A stretch of DNA of 64,000 nt from JAEDHM01 sp964368645 (GTDB lineage Bacteria > Bacillota > Clostridia > Christensenellales > CAG-1252), in NCBI GenBank assembly GCA_964368645.1, contig CAYJBY010000001.1, forward strand, positions 1 to 64,000, given 5' to 3'. Position 1 is the stretch's first letter; every line of letters begins with the position of its first letter. The position numbers were made by a program, and so were the translations under genes. Below are positions 51,797 to 59,887 of this stretch, piece by piece. The notes below the pieces were generated by a model. It searched no databases. It was given only the letters and a program-made list of their open reading frames with translations, and was not told the origin of the DNA.

Positions 51797-53224
51797 ATGA
51801 GCGAAACGGTATCGACAACCCCCAAGCTGTCCACAACTAAGGACCTTACGGTAGGCAATCCGAAAAGGAATATACTTTCCTTTGCTCTTCCCATATTTTT
51901 GAGTCAGCTTTTCCAACAGCTTTACAATACCGCCGATTCCCTGATAGTGGGGAATTTTTTGGACAAAACCGCTTTGGCGGCAGTCAGCTCCTCCAGTACG
52001 CTGATTTTCCTTTTGGTGAGCTTTTTTGAGGGGTGCGCCGCAGGCGCAGGCGTGGTTATCGCGCGTTATTTCGGCGCAGGCAACGACGAAAAGGTTTCAA
52101 AAGCAATTCACAACGACGTAATTTTCGGTCTTTTCTTCGGCGTCGCTCTCACCGTTGTCGGGGTGGCGGCAAGCCCTGCCATACTCAAGCTGATGAAAAC
52201 CGATCCTGCCGTTCTCCCACAATCTATCGATTATTTCCGCTACTACTTTATCGGTGCGCTGGCGGTGGTAATGTACAACATTTTCACGGGGATTATGCGA
52301 GCCGTGGGCGACAGCAAACGCCCTCTTATCTACCTGATAATCTCCTCGGTGCTTAACGTACTGTTAGATTTGCTTTTCGTTGGCGTTTTCAAGTGGGGCG
52401 TAGGCGCGGCGGCAATCGCCACCACTATTTCGCAGGCGTTCAGCGCGGTACTTTGCCTAATTCAGCTCTGCAAAAAGGGTACGGTTTATCGGCTTTCGGT
52501 CAAAAAGCTGCGCCTTGATTTGTCAATTTTTAAGGAAATCCTGCGGAACGGACTGCCTACCGGCGTTCAAAACTCGGTTATCGGACTTGCCAACGTGATA
52601 ATTCAATCCTATATCAACGCTTTCGGCGCAGGGGCGATGGCAGGCTACGGCACTTACGTGAAAATCGAAGGCTTTGCCTTTCTGCCGATTAACTGCTTTT
52701 CGCTGGCGCTGTCCACCTTTATCGGTCAGAATTTGGGCGCGGCAAAATACGATAGGGCAAAAAGCGGCGCAAAATTCGGCATTATCGTGGCACCTCTTTT
52801 AGCGGAGCTTATCGGCGTGGTGATATATTTTACCATTCCCTACCTGCTGGCTTTGTTCAACCGCGATCCCGAGGTCATTGCTTACGGAACGGAGCAAGCG
52901 CACATAATCACCCTCTTCTACTTTTTGGTGGCGTTCTCCCACAGCGTTGCCGCCGTCTGCCGCGGCGCGGGTAAAGCCGCCGTGCCTATGCTGATAATGC
53001 TGACGTGCTGGTTTATTATCCGTATTATCTATATAACGGTGATAACGCGGTTCTTCGGAGAAATCAAGTTTATCTACTGGGCGTACCCCATAACTTGGCT
53101 CCTTAGCTCCCTAATGTTCCTTATTTACTTTTTTAAATCCGACTGGATACACGGCTTTGAGAAAAAACTCTTTCCGCACTTTCACCGCGTGACGGCTGAT
53201 AACGAAAAACCGACGGAGCAATAA
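51797..53224 (+). CDS. MATE-family multidrug/Na+ antiporter
   Basis: 475 residues with twelve membrane helices and an internal two-fold repeat. Signature stretches: ILSFALPIFLSQLFQQLYNTADSLIVGNFLDKTALAAVSSSSTLIFLL (helices 1-2), and in the second half NGLPTGVQNSVIGLANVIIQSYINAFGAGAMAGYGTYVKIEGFAFLPINCFSLALSTFIGQNLGA. Exports cationic compounds in exchange for H+ or Na+; substrate unknown. AAGGAG ribosome site. The stop codon lies inside the loop of its own terminator hairpin. Confidence 0.94.
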   Translation: MSETVSTTPKLSTTKDLTVGNPKRNILSFALPIFLSQLFQQLYNTADSLIVGNFLDKTALAAVSSSSTLIFLLVSFFEGCAAGAGVVIARYFGAGNDEKVSKAIHNDVIFGLFFGVALTVVGVAASPAILKLMKTDPAVLPQSIDYFRYYFIGALAVVMYNIFTGIMRAVGDSKRPLIYLIISSVLNVLLDLLFVGVFKWGVGAAAIATTISQAFSAVLCLIQLCKKGTVYRLSVKKLRLDLSIFKEILRNGLPTGVQNSVIGLANVIIQSYINAFGAGAMAGYGTYVKIEGFAFLPINCFSLALSTFIGQNLGAAKYDRAKSGAKFGIIVAPLLAELIGVVIYFTIPYLLALFNRDPEVIAYGTEQAHIITLFYFLVAFSHSVAAVCRGAGKAAVPMLIMLTCWFIIRIIYITVITRFFGEIKFIYWAYPITWLLSSLMFLIYFFKSDWIHGFEKKLFPHFHRVTADNEKPTEQ

Positions 53225-53240
53225 TTGCCGTCGGTTTTTT
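53206..53240 (+). terminator. Rho-independent terminator overlapping the MATE stop codon
   Basis: AAAACCGACGG, 11-nt loop containing TAA, CCGTCGGTTTT and more T. The 5' arm encodes the last residues (EKPTEQ). Confidence 0.9.
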
Positions 53241-53547
53241 ATCATTTTGTGCGCTGTTCGCGCGTTAGGTTTTTATTTTCTGTACGCCGTTCACGCGTTT
53301 ACCGCTTTTGCCGCCAATCTGCACTTTTCTTTTACGATTTCCGATACGCGGTCAAGGCGTTAGATTTTTATATTCTCACTAATCGCCTGCACGTGTTTAG
53401 CGGCTTATCTGCGTATGGTATGCACCTCATTGTCTGTTGCACTTGCCGCCATTCTCATATTAACGCCGTATCGGGTTTAGGTTCACGCTGACAGCCTGTG
53501 CGTTTTTCTCGTTATAATTTTTGCCGCCAGTCTGCGCTTTTCCCAGC
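53241..53547. other. Intergenic region, only loose repeats seen
   Basis: About 300 bp. Variants of GTTCACGCGTTTACCG and TTTTGCCGCCAATCTGCACTTTTC recur two or three times at ~190-240-bp distance. No gene. Confidence 0.5.
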
Positions 53548-54468
53548 TTATTTGCGTTTTTCCTTGGCGCGTTTGTCGTTGATGATTTTCATTTCCGCGG
53601 CGGTTATCAGCTTAACGCCGTTTTCCTTCGCCCAGTCCACACAGCCCTGCAAAACCAGTTTCAGGAACACTCTCGGCACCTTGACCAAGGTTGCGCAAGC
53701 GTCGTCGGAGAATTTCACCACGTCGTCGATACGGTTGGCGGCGTACTTGACGGACTCAATATCCGCTTCCTTGCCGGCAGGAATCTTCATAGGTATCGGC
53801 TTACGGAATTTGCTGTACCAGAAGTTGGTGCTGTCACGATAGCCGTAATCCACAGGCACGTCGGGGAAACCCTTGGCGGTTACTCCGTCGATTATGGTTT
53901 GACGATATTTTTGCTTCATCAAAATCTTGTCGATTTTCAGAATGAAATGACAGCCGAACTTGCTCGTCACGCCGTTAAAATTGCGGTAAGGCCCCTCAAT
54001 ACCCTCAAGCTGTCCGACCTTAACCTTGTCCTCAAAGGCGTTCTCAAGCGTGTCGTCCCAACTGCATTCAAATACCTGAAATGCCTTGCCGATTACCAAA
54101 GGACGCTCGCCCTCCGCCTGTCCTGCCTCAAGCTCAAAGGGACAATTCGCCATTTTCTCTTTGGAGGTTTCGCCGGGGAAACCCAGCTTAACAGTCTCCG
54201 CAAAGTCCTTTTTGTCGTCCTCTAGGAAGTTAAGCGCACATTTGCCCGTCCGCAAAATGTTCTGCGCCGTGTTGGAGCTGTTGCGGCACTCTAAAAGCAT
54301 AGCATAGTAGCTTTTGCCTGCGATATAGTAGGGGAAGCACAGGCTGTACGCTCCGATTGTGGTGGAACCGTCTGCCGCCAAGGTGCTGATTAGCACCGTG
54401 GGCATCGGGAAAAAACTGGAAGTTTGATAAAAATTATCTACGATTCTCAATGATTCAAACGAACTCAT
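53548..54468 (-). CDS. Flavin reductase-like protein with PCP_red-like C-terminus
   Basis: 306 residues. Residues ~15-225 are a flavin-reductase-like split barrel: PMPTVLISTLAADGSTTIGAYSLCFPYYIAGKSYYAMLLECRNSSNTAQNILRTGKCALNFL is the FMN-binding part. Residues ~255-300 (FSDDACATLVKVPRVFLKLVLQGCVDWAKENGVKLITAAEMKII) resemble the small PCP_red module known from the end of protochlorophyllide reductase subunits and from some other redox proteins. The combination suggests a redox role with an extra helical module of unknown function. AAAGGAG ribosome site; monocistronic. Confidence 0.78.
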   Translation of the reverse strand: MSSFESLRIVDNFYQTSSFFPMPTVLISTLAADGSTTIGAYSLCFPYYIAGKSYYAMLLECRNSSNTAQNILRTGKCALNFLEDDKKDFAETVKLGFPGETSKEKMANCPFELEAGQAEGERPLVIGKAFQVFECSWDDTLENAFEDKVKVGQLEGIEGPYRNFNGVTSKFGCHFILKIDKILMKQKYRQTIIDGVTAKGFPDVPVDYGYRDSTNFWYSKFRKPIPMKIPAGKEADIESVKYAANRIDDVVKFSDDACATLVKVPRVFLKLVLQGCVDWAKENGVKLITAAEMKIINDKRAKEKRK

Positions 54469-54524
54469 AAACGTCTCCTTTTTTGCGTTAATTATATACC
54501 TGAAATCTTTTTCCGCCTACACGC

Positions 54525-55499
54525 TTACGCCGCGGTGTGGGTTATAACCTTGATTTTGTGTTCGCTTACGCCGATTATGCCGTAGGTGACGTCGGAGGAC
54601 ACCACGTTGCCTGTGCTGACCGCCGCCACGCCTATGGAGCCTAAATTACCGACTACCGTTTCCACCGCGTCGCCTAACTGCTCGTTAAGCAAGGTCGCGC
54701 CGTCCGTTTCCGAGTTTTCGTCGTCAAAAGACTCCGACAGCAGGCTCATTATCACCTTGGATAAGGGATCGTCGTTGTTGCCGTTAATACATATCGACTG
54801 CGGTGTGGTCTGCATTTTGCCGCTTGCGTCAACGGTAAAACGAATCTCGCTGACGATGAAAAGCTTTTCGGGTACGGTGATAATCTTTGACGCTGCGCCG
54901 AGCTTATCCTTAACGTCGCCAAGCTTGTCGGCTATGGACATCGCCGCAACTATACGCATCGTGCCTACGCCCGTCGCGTCCTGATTGACGGTTATCTCGG
55001 AAATGGTCATAATGGCACTTTTCAGAAAACCTATCGCGTCTTCCGCATCGGAAGACTTTTGCACGATATTGTTGAAAATATACGCAAGAGTCGTATCCGA
55101 ATAGGTTACAAGATACTGCTTATCGTAGGTCACAGGCGCGGTGAGCAGGGAGCTGAAATCAGGTCCGCTTTCCGCTCCGACCTGTCCGTCAAGACTGCTG
55201 TTGTCAAAGGCGTCGCCTGCGCGAGTCGCCTCGTTGGAAGCGTCGTAGGGATTGGTTACAATATCCGATTCCTTAACACCGCCCAGCCCCTTAAAGCCCT
55301 TAATCATATCGATTAGCTTGGTCTGCCCCAAGCCCAGCTCGTTGAAGCTGGAGCCTAACAGCTCCTTATCCGCAAAGCCCAGCTTTTCGGGAGTCATATT
55401 AAGTACGATCACCACCGCCACAACTAACAGAATTATGACGACAGCCACCGCTATAAAAGCGGACAAACAGCATCTGCCGCAACCTCTTCCTCTACTCAT
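54525..55499 (-). CDS. Membrane-anchored protein of unknown function
   Basis: 324 residues with a good ribosome site (CAGGAGG). Cys/Arg-rich N-terminus (SRGRGCGRCC), one membrane helix at ~12-34, then an extracytoplasmic domain. The segment KLFIVSEIRFTVDASGKMQTTPQSICINGNNDDPLSKVI has the feel of a bacterial lipid/periplasmic beta-sandwich, but no family was recognised. Architecture resembles the protein at 9522-10553. Confidence 0.72.
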   Translation of the reverse strand: MSRGRGCGRCCLSAFIAVAVVIILLVVAVVIVLNMTPEKLGFADKELLGSSFNELGLGQTKLIDMIKGFKGLGGVKESDIVTNPYDASNEATRAGDAFDNSSLDGQVGAESGPDFSSLLTAPVTYDKQYLVTYSDTTLAYIFNNIVQKSSDAEDAIGFLKSAIMTISEITVNQDATGVGTMRIVAAMSIADKLGDVKDKLGAASKIITVPEKLFIVSEIRFTVDASGKMQTTPQSICINGNNDDPLSKVIMSLLSESFDDENSETDGATLLNEQLGDAVETVVGNLGSIGVAAVSTGNVVSSDVTYGIIGVSEHKIKVITHTAA

Positions 55500-55632
55500 T
55501 AGCTTATCCTCCTGTCCTGCCGAATCTGTCGGCGGTACTGTTAAACCTTGTTAAGACCGTTCGTCGGTCGATTGGGAGCGTATCGAAAGCGGATTGCCGC
55601 CCCTTGAACTTACCTACGCCCCCTGCCGTACC

Positions 55633-57285
55633 TTAATACTTTATTTTGTAAACCGCACAACCGTGCTTGCGGAGAGATACCTTAACCGCGCCGTTGGTGC
55701 TGATTTCGTTACCGTTCCACAGGTCGGTAAGGGTGTAAGATGAGCCGGGAGCCAGCTTAACGTACTCGTCCTTAACCAGCTTGCTCACGTCGTAGCTTGC
55801 GGATTTTGCGCCGCCCTTGTTGTAGAAGCATATCGCAACGCCGTCCTTAAGGGGCTTTGCCAAAACGTCCACTCCGCCCTTTACTACGCGCTTTGCCGCC
55901 TTGCCCAAGCCGTCCTGATTAAGAGCGATAAGCTCCTTGTTGGTTACAATGCGCAATACCGCGCTTTCCTTATCCACGGTGCCGTCCGACCTTACCAACT
56001 TACGCAGATCGTTGCCTAGGATTAAGGGAGCGTTCATCATACACCACAAGCTGAAATGGGTGCGGTTTTCGTCCTCGGTAAGCTTGCCGTTGCCGACCTC
56101 AAGCATATCGGGATCGTTGTACGCGCCGATGCCGCTGTAACGGTACAGCTTAACCGTGTGGTTGTAAATCCAGTTAATCCACCACCACCAAGGGCGTATA
56201 TCCATAGTCGTGCGCCACAGGTTGCCTGCGGTTTTGCCCCAAAGATAAGGCTTGTTACGTCCCCATTCGCAAATGCTGTAGGTGATAGGCTTCAACGCCG
56301 TGCCGCTGTCGGCGGCGGTCTTTTCCGCGGCATACTTCAACGCTCTGCCCATCAGTCTGTACTGGAGCATTGCGCCGTCCGCGCGGTTAGCCACGGGGTT
56401 GAAGAAGCGCAGTGTGTTGTTGCCCTTGTTAAGCTTTATATAGGTCTGTATTCTGGCGGTGTAATTGAAGATTTTGCAACCGGGAGCGTACAGCTCTATC
56501 GGTGCGCCGCCGTTGACCGAAACCATCAAAAACTTATCGAAATCGCCTGCCTTGCGGTAGGTGACGGTTAAGCTGTATTCCCCGTCCTCGTTGACGCAGA
56601 CGTTCTCGAAGGTCGCCGCGCCCAAGTTGCGGTCTAAGCCCGAAAGATATACGCCTCTCGGCATTTTGGCGCAGGGACGAACCTTGGCGTAGCCCTCTAA
56701 ATGTGCGCTGTCGGGAGAAAGCGTAACGCCCTCCGACTCGCCCTTTTTCGCCACCGTTACCAGTGCGATTAAGGGAGCGTAACGGGGTACGGGCTTGTTG
56801 TGGCAGTAGTCGTACTTGAAGTACTCCGCGCCCCACTTGGCAAGAGTCATAGCGTCCGCCTGCTCGCGCCCTAGGCTGGCAGGAAGATCCTCGCAGGTCA
56901 ACGTGCCGTTGGAGGAATAAAGCCCCACCTTAATGCCCTTGGCGTTGAGCTTGCCGATAAGAGCGGGTATCCCCGAGGGGAAACGCTGATAGTCGCTCTG
57001 CCACTCGCCGTTTTCATCACGCTGAGAGGACTGCCAGCAATCGTCTAAGTTAAGAAAGCGGTAGCCTAAATCCACCAAACCGCTGTTAGCCATAGCGTCA
57101 CCTATGCTCAATAACTGTTTTTCGTCGATATTGTTGCGGAAACAGTTCCAACTGCTCCAACCCATAGGGGGTTTCTTAACGCCGTTGTCGTAAGGCTCGG
57201 CAGTTAAAATATCCGTAATCCTTTTGACAGGTGTGAGCAACTGCTTGACAAAGCATATAGGGCACATCTTGTTACTTCTTGCCAT
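55633..57285 (-). CDS. GH27 alpha-galactosidase with a module inserted in the catalytic domain
   Basis: 550 residues, intracellular (no signal peptide). GH27 barrel: PMGWSSWNCFRNNIDE (~40-55), LGYRFLNLDDCWQ (~73-85), WGAEYFKYDYC with the nucleophile Asp159, then after an insert TYSICEWGRNKPYLWG (~335-350) and NDPDML (390-395) with the acid/base Asp. The last ~80 residues are the usual beta-sandwich. Between ~200 and ~315, directly after the nucleophile strand, sits a CBM-like beta module (GVYLSGLDRN..., YSLTVTYRKAGDFDKFLMVSVNGG, IYIKLNKGNNTLRFFNP), similar to CBM35/CBM6. It cleaves terminal alpha-galactosides; substrates would have to be imported. Confidence 0.88.
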   Translation of the reverse strand: MARSNKMCPICFVKQLLTPVKRITDILTAEPYDNGVKKPPMGWSSWNCFRNNIDEKQLLSIGDAMANSGLVDLGYRFLNLDDCWQSSQRDENGEWQSDYQRFPSGIPALIGKLNAKGIKVGLYSSNGTLTCEDLPASLGREQADAMTLAKWGAEYFKYDYCHNKPVPRYAPLIALVTVAKKGESEGVTLSPDSAHLEGYAKVRPCAKMPRGVYLSGLDRNLGAATFENVCVNEDGEYSLTVTYRKAGDFDKFLMVSVNGGAPIELYAPGCKIFNYTARIQTYIKLNKGNNTLRFFNPVANRADGAMLQYRLMGRALKYAAEKTAADSGTALKPITYSICEWGRNKPYLWGKTAGNLWRTTMDIRPWWWWINWIYNHTVKLYRYSGIGAYNDPDMLEVGNGKLTEDENRTHFSLWCMMNAPLILGNDLRKLVRSDGTVDKESAVLRIVTNKELIALNQDGLGKAAKRVVKGGVDVLAKPLKDGVAICFYNKGGAKSASYDVSKLVKDEYVKLAPGSSYTLTDLWNGNEISTNGAVKVSLRKHGCAVYKIKY

Positions 57286-57444
57286 AATGATTCTCCTTTA
57301 TCAGTCAACGGCTATATAAGTCGCCGTCCTTTCCAAACCGTAATTATGTTGTCGTATTCGCCGCCCACTCTTGCCCTGTCAGGCACTTACGCGGCTTGCT
57401 TTTTCCGAATTACCTTTTTTTACCTATTATCTTTTTTTTACCGA

Positions 57445-57668
57445 TTTCCGCTGTTCCGATTCCGCTGTTCAGTTTATCAGCTGTTCCAATTATCAGCTAT
57501 TCCGATTATCAGTCGTTATCGATTGTATGCTTTCCAGATTGTTTGCTGTTCCGATTGTCTGCTGTTCAGTTTATATGCTTTTCAGCTTGTCAGCTTTCCA
57601 AATTGTCCGCCGTTCCGATTTTACCGATTGTCTGCTGTTCCGCTTTTCCGATTATCAGCCGTTACCGT
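57445..57668. repeat. Degenerate tandem repeat, unit about 16-19 bp
   Basis: Variants of CTGTTCCGATTATCAG and CTTTCCAGATTGTTTG recur at least ten times and end at the stop codon of deoC on the minus strand. The rest of the spacer (57286-57444) shows nothing else. Confidence 0.75.
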
Positions 57669-58322
57669 TTATCTGCTTTCCTTAGCGATTTTGACTATTC
57701 GGCTGGTGCCCAGTCTGTCCGCACCCAGTTCCAAAAACCGCTCCGCGTCCGCTAGGGAGCTGATGCCGCCTGCCGCCTTGATTTTGACGCCCTCGCCCAC
57801 GTTAGCCGCAAAAAGCGCAACGTCTTCGAAGGTCGCGCCCCCTGAGCCGAAGCCTGTGGAGGTCTTGATATAATCCGCGCCTGCCGCCGTTACCGTGCCG
57901 CACAGGGCGACCTTTTCCTCTCTGGTTAGGTAACAGGTTTCGATAATGACCTTGAGACTTTTGCCGCGACAGAGCTTGCGAAGAGCCTTAATCTCTTTCT
58001 CAACGGCTGTATAGTCGCCTGCCTTAACCATTCCCAGATTAATAACCATATCCAGCTCGTCCGCGCCGTCCGACAGGGCTTTCATCGCCTCGAAGGACTT
58101 GACCTCGGTGCTGTTATAGCCGTTGGGAAAACCGATTACCGTACAAATCGGCAGTTTCCCCTCAACGTATTGCTTCGCCTGTTTGACGTAGCAGGGCGGA
58201 ATACATACCGAAGCAACGCCGTATTGAATACCGTCGTCGCATAAATCGCGTATCTCCTCCCAAGTTGCCGTCCGAGTTAAAAGGGTGTGGTCGCAGTGCT
58301 TTAATATCTCGTTGATTTCCAT
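57669..58322 (-). CDS. deoC: Deoxyribose-phosphate aldolase
   Basis: 217 residues, normal length. Cleaves 2-deoxyribose-5-phosphate to acetaldehyde and glyceraldehyde-3-phosphate. TIM barrel with Schiff-base Lys153 in DYIKTSTGFGSGGAT, proton-relay Lys182 in VKIKAAGGI and Asp91 in ELDMVINLG, the same triad as in E. coli DeoC. Start ATG preceded by CGGAGGA. No other nucleoside-catabolism gene is adjacent. A role for it as the aldolase of the inositol route is conceivable but the sequence is that of a normal DeoC. Confidence 0.95.
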   Translation of the reverse strand: MEINEILKHCDHTLLTRTATWEEIRDLCDDGIQYGVASVCIPPCYVKQAKQYVEGKLPICTVIGFPNGYNSTEVKSFEAMKALSDGADELDMVINLGMVKAGDYTAVEKEIKALRKLCRGKSLKVIIETCYLTREEKVALCGTVTAAGADYIKTSTGFGSGGATFEDVALFAANVGEGVKIKAAGGISSLADAERFLELGADRLGTSRIVKIAKESR

Positions 58323-58347
58323 ATTAATCCTCCGATTGCTATTTTTT

Positions 58348-58377
58348 ATTTTACCATAAAACTAATATAAAAGTAAA
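58348..58377 (-). promoter_or_regulatory. Promoter of deoC
   Basis: Minus strand: TTTACT (58372-58377), 18-bp spacer, TAAAAT (58348-58353), about 25 bp before the start codon. Confidence 0.6.
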
Positions 58378-58415
58378 TGGTAATAAAATAATTAGGTTAG
58401 CTAATACTAGCGAAT

Positions 58416-58622
58416 ATGGAAACTTGGACTATAATTTTATGCGCAGTGGCAGGAGCGGTGGCGTTAGGCTTGTATTTTGTGCCGAGCTACCTCGCGCTGA
58501 AAAACAATCACCCTGCCAAAATATGGATAATTCTACTCAACCTCTTTTTCGGCTACACAATTGTCGGCTGGATTGCCGCCCTGTTATGGAGTACAAGCGG
58601 AAAAACAGTTCGGGAAAAGTAG
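58416..58622 (+). CDS. Superinfection-immunity-family small membrane protein
   Basis: 68 residues with two membrane helices (~4-26 and ~35-60). The LKNNHPAKIWIILLNLFFGYTIVGWIAALLWS stretch matches the Imm-superinfect family (PF14373) named after the T4 Imm protein that blocks DNA injection of superinfecting phage; chromosomal members are widespread and their role is mostly unproven. No ribosome site before the ATG. The gene's end overlaps the start of the VanW gene by 37 bp. Confidence 0.72.
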   Translation: METWTIILCAVAGAVALGLYFVPSYLALKNNHPAKIWIILLNLFFGYTIVGWIAALLWSTSGKTVREK

Positions 58623-59887
58623 GAGCGCACCGTAACCGATACCTGCTTTGGGTAGGACTGGGAGCGATTGTGGCGGTGGTCGCCTTGACTCTTGCCGTTT
58701 ATGCTCTTACGGACGTAAAGAGCGAAACCGACCAAGTAATGTCGGTGGCGGTGGAGTATGAGGGCGAAACAAGAGAGCTTTGTTTCCCAGTTACGAGAGA
58801 AAGAGCGGCGGAAATTCAAGCCGTCGGGGGCTACGTCGCCTATTGCGGCACAGGAGTCAAAAACGGTTACTGCACCTATTACGAGGCTTTGAAAGGGGTA
58901 AGCGCGGTGCTTTACGCCAAGGTCGCCGAGCTTTGCGGCGCGGTTTACGAAAAACCGCAGAACGCGGAGCTGACGGTCAACAGCAAAAAGCCCTACTTCA
59001 CCTACCGTCGCGAAAAGGAGGGAGTAAAGGCGGACGGCGAAAAGCTCGCCTACGATATTCTTGCTCATCTGGACGGGGGCGAGGCTCCGACAATCACGGT
59101 TAAGGCGGTTCCTGCCGACGTGACTGTGGCAATGCTGAAGGAGCGCACTCTTTTAAGGAGCCGCTTTTCCACCGATTATTCCACCTCGTCGGCAGGGCGG
59201 TGTCACAACGTAGAGCTGGCAGTAAGTGCTTTCCGCGGCGTTACTCTGCGCCCCGGAGAGATGCTTTCCTTCAACGGAATTACGGGAGAGAGGACTGTGG
59301 AACGGGGTTACAAGGAAGCCAAAATCATCTTGGGCGGCAAGTTCGTACCCGGGGTTGGAGGCGGTATCTGTCAGGTCAGCACCACCCTATATAACGCCGC
59401 GCTCCTTTCTGGGCTGAAAATCGCCGAGGTCAGGCGGCATTCTTTGCCCGTATCCTACGTTGCGCCCTCACGTGACGCTATGGTCAGCGGTTTTTCCGAT
59501 TTGAAATTTGAGAACAACACGCCCTATCCCCTGTACGTCTTCGGCACGGTGAAGGACAAAAAAATAACCTTTGAGTTCTACGGTGAAAAGCAAACGGCAA
59601 AATACTCGATAAAAACCGAGGTAATAGAAAAAATCCCCGCAATATCCGTGGATAATGCAGGGAACGTGTTGACATCGACAGAAAACCTCGTTCTAATTTC
59701 GCCGCCGAAGGACGGATTGAAAAGCCGTGCGCTCCTTATAACCGAAGAGGGCGGCACACGCCGTGAAAGGATAATCCGAACGGACACCTACGCGGCTCAA
59801 AACGGAGTTTACGAAAAAGCGGCGGAAAGCCCTCCGTCCGCGATTTTCGGTTATCTTAACGGCTTGACTGCCTTGAGCCAGTTTTGA
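58586..59887 (+). CDS. VanW-family protein, membrane anchored
   Basis: 433 residues from the ATG at 58586; the frame is open further upstream but that part lies over the preceding gene and reads unlike protein. One membrane helix at ~20-42. Residues ~190-335 are a VanW domain (FSTDYSTSSAGRCHNVELAVSAFRGVTLRPGEMLSFNGITGERTVERGYKEA, then GVGGGICQVSTTLYNAALLSGLKIAEVRRHSLPVSYV). The C-terminal ~80 residues are beta-rich and G5-like. VanW proteins are envelope proteins named from a vancomycin cluster, with no established reaction; this is not by itself a resistance gene. The 3' end overlaps the convergent gene by 37 bp. Confidence 0.87.
   Translation: MEYKRKNSSGKVGAHRNRYLLWVGLGAIVAVVALTLAVYALTDVKSETDQVMSVAVEYEGETRELCFPVTRERAAEIQAVGGYVAYCGTGVKNGYCTYYEALKGVSAVLYAKVAELCGAVYEKPQNAELTVNSKKPYFTYRREKEGVKADGEKLAYDILAHLDGGEAPTITVKAVPADVTVAMLKERTLLRSRFSTDYSTSSAGRCHNVELAVSAFRGVTLRPGEMLSFNGITGERTVERGYKEAKIILGGKFVPGVGGGICQVSTTLYNAALLSGLKIAEVRRHSLPVSYVAPSRDAMVSGFSDLKFENNTPYPLYVFGTVKDKKITFEFYGEKQTAKYSIKTEVIEKIPAISVDNAGNVLTSTENLVLISPPKDGLKSRALLITEEGGTRRERIIRTDTYAAQNGVYEKAAESPPSAIFGYLNGLTALSQF

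Noticed and set aside
57346..57873. Long plus-strand frames across the spacer before deoC
   Set aside because: Phe/Ser/Leu/Pro/Tyr-rich translation of a degenerate tandem repeat running into antisense deoC; no ribosome site.
57669..58322. deoC as the missing IolJ aldolase of the inositol pathway
   Set aside because: IolJ is a class II metal aldolase; this protein has the Schiff-base triad of true DeoC and lies 36 kb from the iol genes.
58424..58585. 54-residue N-terminal extension of the VanW protein
   Set aside because: The sequence overlaps the superinfection-immunity-like gene in another frame, is Cys/Arg-rich and precedes an ordinary membrane-anchor start at 58586.
59484..59787. Minus-strand frames inside the VanW gene
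   Set aside because: Antisense to a conserved domain; no start signal or protein family.
58586..59887. VanW gene as a glycopeptide-resistance determinant
   Set aside because: No VanA/B ligase, VanH, VanX or VanRS genes are present; VanW-domain proteins are common in Clostridia without resistance.
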